NCBI GenBank assembly: GCA_015698045.1 | Contig: BLAL01000228.1 | Location: forward strand, 485,001 to 549,000 | DNA: 64,000 bases | From: Rhizophagus clarus | Lineage: Eukaryota > Glomeromycota > Glomeromycetes > Glomerales > Glomeraceae | Direction of reading: 5' to 3' | Shown: in pieces, positions 23,239 through 33,208 of the stretch | Layout of the letters: each line of letters opens with the position of its first letter | How positions within the stretch are numbered: position 1 is the first letter of the stretch | The notes under the pieces: generated by a model | Told to the model about the DNA's origin: nothing | The model's database searches: none | Seen by the model: the letters and a program-made list of their open reading frames with translations, nothing else | Made by a program: the position numbers and the translations under genes

Positions 23239-26200
23239 TTAAGCACCTTTATACCCCCACCCAAAAAATAAAATGTTATCTAAACTAAACGGTAAATAAC
23301 TATCTCTGTTAACTAAATGGTTGTACCACGGACCATTGTGTAAGAAATTACTAGACGTACTGATAATATATGCTACTCTGGCGTCAATTAACTCTTTAGA
23401 GTTAGTAAAGTCCGTAAGGTTGCGGGCTGAAAATAAATCGTTATAATAATTGTTGCAGACTTCAATGTGACTCTGTATTAATGTCGGTCTTTGTACGGTC
23501 ATCGGACGACGTCGATTAGGTAACTGGTTTCTTGCGTTATCTAAATCTGTGACACGTTTCCGTTTTTTAGAGGGTCTACTCTTCGATTTGTATTTGAGCA
23601 TTTTGGAAGTGATGTTTCTTTCGAGTTTCCAACGTTTAAATGCTAGGTTTCTAGGTTTCCAGATGTGTTGTTTTAAAAAAATGGCGAGTTCACTGAATAG
23701 CTGGAGTAAAAGTTTATTGCTTTGTCTTCTGATTTTAGCGCTGAAGAATTTTGTGAATATTGAAGAAAAGACATTGGTGACAAATCCTCTACACGTGAGG
23801 TAAAATGCGTGGTCTGTTGTAGCTGGTAAGTAACGATCTGATGAACGAAAGCTCCAACTGAAAATAGGGTTAGTTTTGAATGTATTACTAATGTCAACTT
23901 GAAGTGTATCTGCTGCTGCACGAATAATCGCTATAAAGCGTAACGTTAATTGTTTAACTAAAGGTTTAATTTTTTTCAATATAGTCGGGCATAACCATAA
24001 GTGTTGGTTAGTTTCATTAGCTGAGTGACAATGCCAACATAATGAAACGTTGGAGAAAAGGTCTGGATTATATTTCTGTAGGATGTCCATAGTCGGCAAC
24101 GAGTTTGAACAATTTTTCATCTGCCAAGCTCTAAATTTTGTGAGTTTGCGACTGGTAGGCATATTATCAACGGGGTTGTGGTTGAACCATTCTTTGGTCC
24201 ATTTCCAATCAATTGCGTTTTTGAACGATGCTTTGCGGATATCTTCGATACGATAGTGCGCTAGAAATTTGTTGAAAGCTTGAAAATTTGTGATGTCAGC
24301 AATCGCGTGTCGTATATTGCGGTCTATCACCAAAGGGTGGACGTTATCTTGATCAAACGCTTTGGGGAGATTCCACGTATAGTATGCATTGAGGTTAACA
24401 GTAGCTGGATTGATATCAATATATGTATTTGTTGTCGTACCATCTTTTGCTAATTTATCGGCCATATCGTTGAACTGATCGTTGGAATGAGCTTTCACCT
24501 TCCTTAGTTCAACGTCTAGTTTATGAGTAAAAATGATTTTTAAAATTGCTTTCCAGATTAAGAAATTGTTGACCTTTAAGATTTTTCTTGTCGACTGTTG
24601 TGATCGTACGTAATAAAACGTGTCCATTATGCATTTTGAGTCCGTGTAGACAATAATTTTGCTATGTTCCGGGCAAACTGCTAAGGCACTCGTAAGGGCT
24701 AATGCTTCAGCTTTTGTTGATGATGGAAATTTGTGTGCTTTGCATGAAAATTGTAAAGACGGTATTGGGATTGATGGGTGATTGGTAACAGCCCATCCTA
24801 TGCCCATTAACGATTTTGTACTGTGATCCGTGATACAGGAACCATCAGTATAAAAAGAGATGTTAGTACAGTTAGTGAGAAGGTAAGCTATTCTATTTAA
24901 CGTGGTAATTGAATGACTATCTAAAAAAAATAAATCTAAAAATTTACAACTATTATTAACTATATTAGAAGGCGTTGAAGTATTTAAATTGTGATCACGA
25001 GTATTGTGTGTAGTAATAAATGAAGCGTAATCTGCTAAAGCTTGCGCTTTTAGCGTTGATAACGGTAAAGTTAGAAAATATTGTTTTTTTTGTGTCGGTG
25101 TCGTAGGCGTGGGTACTATATGAAATCCTGGTGTAGTTGGTGAATTTGTAACTTTGATTTTGATGACGTTCGAAATTAATTTGAGTATAACACAGCTATA
25201 TGAAAATGATCCTATAAATTGCGGATAGTGGAGTTTACAGCCTTCACATCTGCGGAGGGCGTTAAGAGTTTTGCGTGGCGTAATGTCTGATTGCGTTGTT
25301 GGGATGATGGGTATCCAGTGTTCAATATAAGCTGTTGCGCGATCTTTATTAGAGTAGTTTTTCTCGATGATTCTTCCTATCGTTAGGTTTCTAGTGATGG
25401 GATCCCAAAACGAGACCCATTCGTTTCCTCCTTTGACGATATTATGATGAGTTGTAGATTCTGTTTTTGGTCTTTTGGCATTTTTAACCGTTGGGTACTT
25501 GATGTCGATAGGGGCATCCAATCGTAGTGCTTGTTTGTTGATGAGAATTGTGTCTATTAAATGGTAGTACCATCCAGGGGTGCGACCTGTTTTTGCTGGT
25601 AAAGTATATTTGATTTCGTTCCAGGTCTTAAGAAAGACGCCGTCAGGGTGCGTGATTTGATCTAAAAATATAATTTGTTTCTTTTTCAAACTCTTAATGT
25701 ACGTGAAGAATTTTGGTGTGTTGATGAGATAATCACATATAGGTGATGTGCCGCCTTTAATGTGATATGACCAGTTCGTATTAAATTCTATATTAAAGTG
25801 TCGTAACAGAAAGATTATCGACTCAAAAGTATTGAATGAAGCGTGAGGTTTTTTGAAGGATTGTATTAGTTTAAAAGGTGAAGTCGGATACCAAAATTTC
25901 AATTGTGATAGAATAGTTAAAATTTTAAAGCAATTTTCTGTTAAGGGGCTATTAGCTTGTGCTAGTAGGAGTGAGGCTTTGGCTTTCGCCATGTGATCTA
26001 CAAAGTTTTTGGGTGAACGAAAAAGTGGAGAGTGAATTATTTCGTTCATCGTCGATTTGGCTAACGTCGTGATGTGTTTGTATAGTGAACGAAGTCTGGT
26101 GTTAATGAATGTGATTATTGACACTGGTAAGAATAAGTTTTGTGTGAGATATTCTAATCGTGGGTATAAAACAGATTCTATTACGTATGTAATCATATCG

Positions 26201-29200
26201 TTCGATAGTTTTTTGGGTTTTAACAAGTATACAAATTGTGAGACTATTCGTTTAATTTTGTTAAAAGTTTGTTTATGATTGTTGAATGCGTTGAAATAGG
26301 CTCCTAATATCCTGATTGAATTTGTGTTTTTGGTTATCTCTATTTCTACTGTTTCGTCTCCAAAAGGAAGTTGTATGGAGGACGCGTGAATTAGATCTGC
26401 ATCGTTTGTGAGAAGTTTACATTTGTTCTTGTTGATTTTGATATTGGCTAATGAGTAAAATTCATCGGCTATTTTGAGGGAAGCTGCAAGGTTCGATAAT
26501 GAATCGTTCGTCCACGTGGTGTCGTCGAGATATCCTAGCAACTTGATGTTTTCCTGTTGTATGAACTTGTCATTGGGATCGTGTATCGATTTGGGGATAC
26601 TGGCGCTTAAAGTTATACCTTGATTGGTTAGGTTGTTGATTGCTTCGAACAAGGGATCATAGTATGTTATCCACAATAATGGTGAGCATACTTCCCCTTG
26701 TATGATACCCATTTTGAGATCAAAATTTTCTGATAGTAATGTCGGTAGAATGATACTGTTTTTGTGGTTGTTAAATAAGTTAATTATAATGGTTGTGAAA
26801 CTATCTGGTAGGTTTATTCTATTCAGTGATAACTTTAATAAACTTAGATTGACTCTGTCGTACGCCTTTGAGAGATCTTGAATCATGATGTAGAATGGCG
26901 ATCTGGTGTCGTTGGTGTTCTTGTGATAATCTATTATTGTTTGTATTTTAAAAATAATTTCCATGGTTGACGATCCTTGTAGACCTGCTTGGTTAGTTTT
27001 TTGAAGGACAGAGGTTTTAGTTAAATAACGTTGGAGGCGTTGTGTTAGAATTTTTGTAAAAATTTTTCTGAGGGTATCTAATAAGATAATAGGACGTGTT
27101 TTCGATAAATCGCAGTTCCAATATTCCGGCTTTGGTATTGGATATAGAAGAGCTTCTTGCCATCTTGATGGTATGGTTTCTAGCGTTAATATGTCATTAA
27201 ATAAATTAGTAATGAGGTCGTAATGATTCTTTGGAAATTTCTTCCAAATTTCATAGGTAAGACCATTAGGTCCAGCTGCTTTGTTGTTCGGTAATTCTTT
27301 TATAATTGTAGCTAATTCTTCTTGCGATATCGGGGATAACATTGCATTGCGATCGGATTCTGGTGTGTCTTTTGGTTGGTAAATCTCTTGCCATGACGAG
27401 GGTAGGTCGTGAATCTTTGAATAATTTGGGATAGTAATGTTGTTGGTGGTGTTACCGACGGTTTGGAAATGTTGAATAGTTTCTTTTTCAATAATTTTTG
27501 GATCTGTGATGAGCGTTGTATCTGAAGTGTGTGGATCATGTATAATGATTTTTTCTAGGTTTATTTTGTTTGGTGTTCGTTCTAAGATAGAATTTAGTAA
27601 CTTCGTCGGGGACAGTTTGTAGTTATGTTCTCGTGCCATAATGGCGTTGTTAATTTGATTAAGTTGCCACTTGCTGGATTCTTTGTTGAAGGCATCATTG
27701 ATTAACGATTTTAGTAGCGTAAGGTTGTATGTAATGTGCTCTATTGTGTTTTCGGTGATTGTTAAAGGCCATTCGTAGTCGTGGTTGTATGTAAGACATA
27801 GACGTCTTAATTTTGTAAGGGTATTGATTTGCCAAAATTTGTCGTAGGCAAAGTGTTTGTCCATTTGGGTGAGGTAAGCTCTTCGCTCTCTTGTAAAATC
27901 TTCAGCATTAGGTGGGCGTGAAGTGGTTGAGACTTGCTTCATAGTTTTTAAATCTATATAGTTTTTTGTGTGGATAATTAATAGATCAATATATTTCTTT
28001 TGGTTTTTCATTTGTTTTATTATATGAGGAATTGTGTCTGAAGTTGTTTCGATACGGATTTTCTTCTTTATTAGCGTTTTTTTGCATATTTTGATCACGT
28101 GATTGATGATGAAAGATGTTTTTTCATCGATATGTTTCAACGGGCGGTCATCGTGATTAAGGTTGAAGAATTGGGCTTTGGTCGTAGATAGTAGTGTGTT
28201 TAATTGTTGGGTATAGTCGTTCCAGCTTTCTGGTTTTTTTGTTGTATAAGTCTCATTGAGGCGTCGTTTGTGATTGTTTGATGTCGTTTCATTAGCGTAT
28301 TCTGACCATTGTAGGTTTTTTGGTTGTGTACTTGTATTGAATATATTATTCGTTGCTAGATAACAACTTATAATGTTGTGGTCTGAACTATAAAATGGGT
28401 TTGAATTGTTATTTGTTAGATTAGCAATGTTGTTGATAACATTTTTGTTTCCGTATATATAATCTATTGTAGTTGCTGTTGTGCCGGAGTGGAAGGTATG
28501 TTCTGTTTCGGTTAGTAAAGTGTGGAAACAATCTTTTAAGTGTTTTTCTTTGAGTAACTGAGCTATAGTTTTTGCATGTGTACGTCGTGCCGAGTCTTTA
28601 CTCCAGTCAATGTTAAGATCTCCTAGGAGTATATTGAAATTTTTGTGTGAATTCCAACTTTGTAAACTTGTTAAATGTCTGAGTTCTTTGATGCATTCTG
28701 GCATCACGTTTTTGTATTTAGCTTCTGTACTTAGGGGTGGAAGGTATGTTCCAATAATATTTAATGTTATGTTTTTCGGAAATGTGAATTGGAGTGAAAT
28801 TATTCTTCCGTTAAAACTTGAGATATGTGTTAAGTGGTTTTTGAATAGCTCTGATATTATGATGCTGTTGCCTGCTCCTCTGTTGAGGTCATCGTTGATG
28901 AAGTTGTCTATTGAATAGAAGTGTAATGTATTATTCGTATTAGTGATTGGTATGAACGGTAAGTTTGTGATTTTGAAATTTTTTTGTGTGGTTTGAGCGC
29001 TATCGTTTGACGTGATTTTGATTTTTGATTTTGTTTCACATATGTGGAAGATATGGATATTGTTATTGAACATGTAGTTTAGGATGTCATCGATTTTTTT
29101 GTTGTGGCCTCCTTGTATGTTGTGTGATGCGATACCTATGATAGGGCATGTTTTTGGGGAATTATTGAACGGAATGTAAAAGTTTTGAAAGTTAGCGTAG

Positions 29201-29433
29201 TTTTTGAATTTTGGTGTTTTGAGACTATTGTTTGTTGATGTGTTTTGATTATTAACGTGGGTAATATTATTTGTATTATTGTTATTATTGTTGTTGTTTG
29301 TGTTATTGACGTTCTGATTTTTTTGAGGATTTTGAGTTTTCTTAATTTTTTTGGTATTTTTTTGAGAATTTTCTGTTGGGGTTGAAGATATGTTATCTTC
29401 TGAAATATTTTGTGTTGTTTGTTGTACTATCAT
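23239..29433 (-). CDS. LINE ORF2: endonuclease, reverse transcriptase, RNase H
   Basis: 2064 aa, uninterrupted. The N-terminus (1-75) is Asn/Thr-rich low complexity. The AP-type endonuclease is at about 97-360: SHNIQGG, ICETKSK, GDLNIDW, TIDYIYG, SSDHNIIS. The reverse transcriptase is at about 700-1060: KAAGPNGL, a catalytic Asp in IQDLSKAYD (852-859), IIQGEVCSPLL, and YLDD at 968-971, the active-site box. RNase H is at about 1525-1667: D1530 (FYTDGS), E1576 (TKAEALAL), D1598 (YTDSKC) and a C-terminal KAHSNDQFNDMADKLA segment. A CCHC finger sits at 1799-1815 (C-x2-C-x8-H-x3-C). The protein would nick the target and copy the element RNA by target-primed reverse transcription. All catalytic residues visible to me are present. 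The C-terminal 250 aa are basic and of unknown role. Several small plus-strand frames inside are shadows. Confidence 0.95.
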   Translation of the reverse strand: MIVQQTTQNISEDNISSTPTENSQKNTKKIKKTQNPQKNQNVNNTNNNNNNNNTNNITHVNNQNTSTNNSLKTPKFKNYANFQNFYIPFNNSPKTCPIIGIASHNIQGGHNKKIDDILNYMFNNNIHIFHICETKSKIKITSNDSAQTTQKNFKITNLPFIPITNTNNTLHFYSIDNFINDDLNRGAGNSIIISELFKNHLTHISSFNGRIISLQFTFPKNITLNIIGTYLPPLSTEAKYKNVMPECIKELRHLTSLQSWNSHKNFNILLGDLNIDWSKDSARRTHAKTIAQLLKEKHLKDCFHTLLTETEHTFHSGTTATTIDYIYGNKNVINNIANLTNNNSNPFYSSDHNIISCYLATNNIFNTSTQPKNLQWSEYANETTSNNHKRRLNETYTTKKPESWNDYTQQLNTLLSTTKAQFFNLNHDDRPLKHIDEKTSFIINHVIKICKKTLIKKKIRIETTSDTIPHIIKQMKNQKKYIDLLIIHTKNYIDLKTMKQVSTTSRPPNAEDFTRERRAYLTQMDKHFAYDKFWQINTLTKLRRLCLTYNHDYEWPLTITENTIEHITYNLTLLKSLINDAFNKESSKWQLNQINNAIMAREHNYKLSPTKLLNSILERTPNKINLEKIIIHDPHTSDTTLITDPKIIEKETIQHFQTVGNTTNNITIPNYSKIHDLPSSWQEIYQPKDTPESDRNAMLSPISQEELATIIKELPNNKAAGPNGLTYEIWKKFPKNHYDLITNLFNDILTLETIPSRWQEALLYPIPKPEYWNCDLSKTRPIILLDTLRKIFTKILTQRLQRYLTKTSVLQKTNQAGLQGSSTMEIIFKIQTIIDYHKNTNDTRSPFYIMIQDLSKAYDRVNLSLLKLSLNRINLPDSFTTIIINLFNNHKNSIILPTLLSENFDLKMGIIQGEVCSPLLWITYYDPLFEAINNLTNQGITLSASIPKSIHDPNDKFIQQENIKLLGYLDDTTWTNDSLSNLAASLKIADEFYSLANIKINKNKCKLLTNDADLIHASSIQLPFGDETVEIEITKNTNSIRILGAYFNAFNNHKQTFNKIKRIVSQFVYLLKPKKLSNDMITYVIESVLYPRLEYLTQNLFLPVSIITFINTRLRSLYKHITTLAKSTMNEIIHSPLFRSPKNFVDHMAKAKASLLLAQANSPLTENCFKILTILSQLKFWYPTSPFKLIQSFKKPHASFNTFESIIFLLRHFNIEFNTNWSYHIKGGTSPICDYLINTPKFFTYIKSLKKKQIIFLDQITHPDGVFLKTWNEIKYTLPAKTGRTPGWYYHLIDTILINKQALRLDAPIDIKYPTVKNAKRPKTESTTHHNIVKGGNEWVSFWDPITRNLTIGRIIEKNYSNKDRATAYIEHWIPIIPTTQSDITPRKTLNALRRCEGCKLHYPQFIGSFSYSCVILKLISNVIKIKVTNSPTTPGFHIVPTPTTPTQKKQYFLTLPLSTLKAQALADYASFITTHNTRDHNLNTSTPSNIVNNSCKFLDLFFLDSHSITTLNRIAYLLTNCTNISFYTDGSCITDHSTKSLMGIGWAVTNHPSIPIPSLQFSCKAHKFPSSTKAEALALTSALAVCPEHSKIIVYTDSKCIMDTFYYVRSQQSTRKILKVNNFLIWKAILKIIFTHKLDVELRKVKAHSNDQFNDMADKLAKDGTTTNTYIDINPATVNLNAYYTWNLPKAFDQDNVHPLVIDRNIRHAIADITNFQAFNKFLAHYRIEDIRKASFKNAIDWKWTKEWFNHNPVDNMPTSRKLTKFRAWQMKNCSNSLPTMDILQKYNPDLFSNVSLCWHCHSANETNQHLWLCPTILKKIKPLVKQLTLRFIAIIRAAADTLQVDISNTFKTNPIFSWSFRSSDRYLPATTDHAFYLTCRGFVTNVFSSIFTKFFSAKIRRQSNKLLLQLFSELAIFLKQHIWKPRNLAFKRWKLERNITSKMLKYKSKSRPSKKRKRVTDLDNARNQLPNRRRPMTVQRPTLIQSHIEVCNNYYNDLFSARNLTDFTNSKELIDARVAYIISTSSNFLHNGPWYNHLVNRDSYLPFSLDNILFFGWGYKGA

Positions 29434-29535
29434 TATGAATTATTTGTAAGTTTTGCGATGTGAGTAGAATAAGTTGTTGAGTTAGAATCAAAATGGAGTG
29501 TCAAATGAGTCCGTTATGGGTTGAGCCGGGTAGAG

Positions 29536-31974
29536 TTAAAACATCATTCTTCCAAGGAACCATTGGTTGGAAGATGATTGGTTTGGATTTTGATCGTTTT
29601 CTGTGTCGGTGACGGATATGGTGTCTTCATGAAAGATTTGTGAGTGTATATTTTCTGTATTAGCTGACGTACTAGTTTCATGTTGTGAACTAGTTTCTTC
29701 GTCGTTTGGTGTGATAATTTTTGGCATGTAATAGTCGTGTAGGTTCGGGTGAGAGTTTGTTCTTTTTCTTTGATAACTGCTGTTGATAGTATCGATCATT
29801 GAGTCACTGGGATATTCTAATAAGCATTCGGTATCTCTGTTTTGAGTTGGGGTTTGATTCGTTTGCTTGTGTGTATATTTGGTCGTTGTGTTGTTAGACG
29901 CAATTTTTTCTATTGCTTCTAAGATTTTTTGTTGGGTTTTTTCGATCTTGTGGATCTTTTCTTGGTTTGTTAGGATATCGTTAAGTGTGTTTGTGATTTT
30001 GGTCAATGATTTTGTTAGTTGTGTCGTTACTTGGTTAATTTCTTGAATTTGTTTGCTGTGTTGGTCGATTTTTTCCTCATTTTTCTTTATTGTTAGTTTT
30101 ATGTTGTCGATTTCTTTTGAGAGTTGGTTAATTATTAAGTGGTTGGTTGTCGCTTGTGGTTGGTCATAGTTTGATGAGTAGCTATTATGTTTGTTGATGT
30201 TGGATTCTGAGAGTTCATGGGATTGATAGTTAGTTCTTCTATTATTGAAACGTGTTATAGATCTGCCTCTGCTTTGGCTTCTTTGTCTGTTTGTATGGTG
30301 GTCATTTTGATTTTGTATGATAACTTTTTGTTTGTTGTTGTAGTTAACACTGTTTTTGATGTTTGCTGTTAAGTAGGATCTCGGTTTGAGGTCTTTGGGT
30401 TCAATGTTGTTTGCTCGAGGTCTACAAAATAGTTTTATATTATCTTTGTCAGGACATTCGGCAAATTTGTGGTTGGGATGGCCACATATATTGCATGTTG
30501 GTGTTGAACTAGGGTTGATGTAGATGGTTCGATCTTTGGTAAGATTGAAGGCTCTTGGTTTAGAGGAAAAGTCTTCTTTAGGTAAGTATACGTAGGCTAT
30601 TTTTGTTTTTTGTCTTGGGTGTCGCGTTGGCACAATCGTGCATGATTTGCCTTTGATGGCTTTAACCAGTGGTTCTAAGTCTTCGATCGTAGTGTCTTTG
30701 AATAATCCAGTTATTTTGTATGAGGCTTCTGTTCTTTTTGTATATTCGTTACATTTGGTATCTACTGGTAAAATTCTGATGGTGTGATTTTCTATTTTTA
30801 CCGACCAGCAATTTTTTTCCCAGATTTTTGAAACTGCTCTGCTGCTGTTAAATCTTATGTTAAATGAGTTGAATGGCGTTGGTCTTTTGGGTAGCAATTG
30901 TCTTGTTGCTTTATTGTAGTATGTGGTTGCATTTTCTAGTTGTTTGATTTCGTTGATTTGCCCTAACGGTGTGAATATGTTACGGATGTCGGCTATTGTA
31001 TAGTGTTTTGGTACATCGACTATTTTGATTAGGTGTTTTTCTATCTCTTCTAGTTCTGTATTAATTATTGTGGTTAGTTCTTTTTCTTCGTATGTCCAAA
31101 ATATTGCTGGGAAGTTTCCTAGTATAGTACCGTGGATTGCATCTCTTGCAGTTTTATTGTAAAAGCTAATAATTACTATTTCTATGCCGTTATTTTTAGT
31201 AATTACTGATTTTGCAAATTTGTAATTCTCGTTTGTTGCAAATTTATCTCTGATGCATGTGTGAATTTCTTTGTCTGTGTAGTTTTTGAAAAATTTTTTT
31301 AATGAAAACGCCCTGAATTCTTCTGATAGGTTGTTTTCGTTACAATTGAGATTGATAATTTCTATTTCGGTAGTAGTGTTATTTTCATACAATTCTTTGT
31401 TTTTCCCTTTAATAGATGTGTTTGACGTAATGTTGTCGTTTTCATTGCTTATTTCGGTTAGGGGATCAACTGTCATATGAATTTCTTTGTTGTTGTTGGT
31501 CCTTGTTTCTGTGTCACGTGATTGTTGATCTAAATTCATCGGTGTAGCGTGGATTGAGTTGTCAAGGCCAAGTGTTTGAGTATCGAAAGAGGAGGTATTT
31601 TTTTGGTTATTTTGGTTGCAGTCTATTTGTGTGATATTGTTGTTATTGTCATTTCTTTCGATGATTAGGAGTTCGGGTTCCTGTTGCAGTTGGTTTATTA
31701 CTTGAATTTTGTTGCTTGGAAGGCTGATTACTTCTTCCATATTATCGTCCGCAGGTGCTGCGGCTGAGTGTCTTTGTCGTTTTACCTGAGTTTGTGGTAA
31801 AATTTCTCTGACTATTTCTTCAGAGGTTGGACCGTCGTCTAGTCCATATGTGCTTTTGGTAATGGAAAATTCTAATTCTGCTGCTTTTGTCGCTGTTGTT
31901 TTTTCAGTCGTTAGTTTTTTAATTGTAGCGTTGCTTGAACTTGAGCTACTTCTTAATTTTCTAGTTGAAGACAT
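29536..31974 (-). CDS. LINE ORF1: RNA-binding Gag-like protein
   Basis: 812 aa, uninterrupted, in the same frame as ORF2 but separated from it by a stop and 102 bp containing further stops. The N-terminus has a TRKLRSSSSSS segment. A comparable TLRSSS segment starts ORF1 of the decayed LINE at 55.4 kb. The middle (about 290-480) may be RRM-like (IVDVPKHYTIADIRNIFTPLG, with AYVYLPKEDF). A zinc knuckle lies at about 493-506 (C-x2-C-x4-H-x4-C, CNICGHPNHKFAEC). A basic Arg/Ser/Gln-rich stretch follows, then a predicted coiled coil at about 613-695 (IDNIKLTIKKNEEKIDQHSK). This is the expected design of ORF1 proteins that coat the LINE RNA. How ORF2 is translated (reinitiation or otherwise) is not evident. 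Confidence 0.9.
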   Translation of the reverse strand: MSSTRKLRSSSSSSNATIKKLTTEKTTATKAAELEFSITKSTYGLDDGPTSEEIVREILPQTQVKRQRHSAAAPADDNMEEVISLPSNKIQVINQLQQEPELLIIERNDNNNNITQIDCNQNNQKNTSSFDTQTLGLDNSIHATPMNLDQQSRDTETRTNNNKEIHMTVDPLTEISNENDNITSNTSIKGKNKELYENNTTTEIEIINLNCNENNLSEEFRAFSLKKFFKNYTDKEIHTCIRDKFATNENYKFAKSVITKNNGIEIVIISFYNKTARDAIHGTILGNFPAIFWTYEEKELTTIINTELEEIEKHLIKIVDVPKHYTIADIRNIFTPLGQINEIKQLENATTYYNKATRQLLPKRPTPFNSFNIRFNSSRAVSKIWEKNCWSVKIENHTIRILPVDTKCNEYTKRTEASYKITGLFKDTTIEDLEPLVKAIKGKSCTIVPTRHPRQKTKIAYVYLPKEDFSSKPRAFNLTKDRTIYINPSSTPTCNICGHPNHKFAECPDKDNIKLFCRPRANNIEPKDLKPRSYLTANIKNSVNYNNKQKVIIQNQNDHHTNRQRSQSRGRSITRFNNRRTNYQSHELSESNINKHNSYSSNYDQPQATTNHLIINQLSKEIDNIKLTIKKNEEKIDQHSKQIQEINQVTTQLTKSLTKITNTLNDILTNQEKIHKIEKTQQKILEAIEKIASNNTTTKYTHKQTNQTPTQNRDTECLLEYPSDSMIDTINSSYQRKRTNSHPNLHDYYMPKIITPNDEETSSQHETSTSANTENIHSQIFHEDTISVTDTENDQNPNQSSSNQWFLGRMMF

Positions 31975-32151
31975 TTTTGTTTCTTTATTTTTCTTTTTTC
32001 TATTTATCTCTTTTGTTATTAACTTTTTCCCGGTGATTTATCTATGAATAAAGGCTTTTATTTCTAGTTTTTGTTTTATTTTTGTTGTGTTTTTGTATTA
32101 TTTTTCTTTATAAAATTTTGGTTCTATGGATCAGCGGGAAAAGTTTTTTTT
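31975..32151 (-). promoter_or_regulatory. LINE 5' UTR / presumptive internal promoter
   Basis: 177 bp between the 5' target duplication and the ORF1 start. On the element strand it is A/G-rich and begins with a run of A followed by cttttcccgctgatcc. LINEs of this kind usually carry their promoter inside the 5' UTR. No specific core motif was recognised, so the promoter role is inferred from position. Confidence 0.35.
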
Positions 32152-32167
32152 ACTTGATATGCGCAAT
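32152..32167. repeat. Target-site duplication, 5' side of the full-length LINE
   Basis: acttgatatgcgcaat, identical to 23022-23037. Confidence 0.9.
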
Positions 32168-32788
32168 GCTAAGCCACCATATTTAATTTTAATTGATCGA
32201 CAAATCACCTGATCATAGTAATTCGAAAATGGGGATAAATACTATGTAGTAAATTTTATCTTACAATGATTATAAATTTTTTTATTTGGATCATTTTCTA
32301 CAAACTATTAATAAACATTTTTATGTCATGCAAAACATTAATTGGTAAAATATAGAAATTTCGTTGTCTAAACCATCCATTTGAGCTAAGTATCTATCCA
32401 AATTCCTGTGCTAGTTCAGCTGAAATTAAAAAATTAATAATGATGATCTATGAGCATTGCCCTTATAATTTAAATCAGTACTAAGGATTATTAAACATGT
32501 ATCACCAGCCACATTGCGACAATGAGACATTTTTTGAAGTTTGAAAACAAAAACAAATTCCAATAAATTGATTGAATTTGTTGGTGTTCCACGGACTATT
32601 AATTAAACGTCAAAAATAATGGAAAAGTAGATAAAAATTCCATTTCATCTTTTTTTTCTTAAATAATAAGTCATTGTTTTATATATCAAAATTTTATTGT
32701 ATCAAATTATTTTTATTTTTATTCATTTTTTAATTTTTTGTACTATTAATATTTAAATTTCTAAATAGGTATCATAATTGAAAATTTA
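32168..32788. other. AT-rich intergenic DNA
   Basis: Nothing coding or repetitive recognised. Confidence 0.4.
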
Positions 32789-33208
32789 GTGTTACGATCC
32801 GGATGAATCCGTGATCCGTTTTGTTCAATCCGGATTAATTTAGTTGATCCGGATAGCCGTCACGGATTCCCGGATTCATCCGGGAATCCGCGGATTTCAT
32901 CCGGATCATCCGTTAAATTTGTAACTCGGGCCAACTCTGTAATTCCGGCCCGAATTATAAGCCATCGCGTAAAAAATTTTTTGCCTAGTTAAACACAGTA
33001 ACCCAAAATTTTTGTGTTACACGAACTTATAAATTTGGCCGGCACTATAAGTCTGACCAGAATTATGATTTAACGGATCATCCGGACCCATCCGCTTTTT
33101 TATCCGGATCCATCCGTCATCCGAATGAACTCTAACGGATGATCCGAAACGCTTCGGATCGGATTAATCCGCCGGATTGACGGATTGACACGGTCCGGAT
33201 CGTAACAC
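32789..33208. mobile_element. 420-bp TIR element rich in 'ccggat' words
   Basis: It begins gtgttacgatccgga and ends tccggatcgtaacac, a perfect 15-bp terminal inverted repeat. Dense 'atccggat', 'ggatgatccg' and 'cggattcatccgggaatccg' words near both ends form subterminal repeats and hairpins. No coding sequence; non-autonomous. A clear target duplication is not visible: the flanks aattgaaaattta and aattgaaatatta are similar but not identical or adjacent. Confidence 0.75.

Larger units (their letters stand above)
23038..32151 (-). mobile_element. Full-length LINE (non-LTR retrotransposon)
   Basis: The 9.1-kb element lies between identical 16-bp target duplications (23022-23037 and 32152-32167). 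On the minus strand it reads: a 5' UTR of about 177 bp, ORF1 (31974-29536), a 102-bp spacer, ORF2 (29433-23239), a 3' UTR of about 200 bp, and an (AAAT)n tail. Both frames are open, so the copy looks recently inserted. The presence of an APE-type endonuclease, RNase H and a C-terminal CCHC zinc finger points to the Tad/I-like group of LINEs; the clade is inferred from domain order only. Confidence 0.93.
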
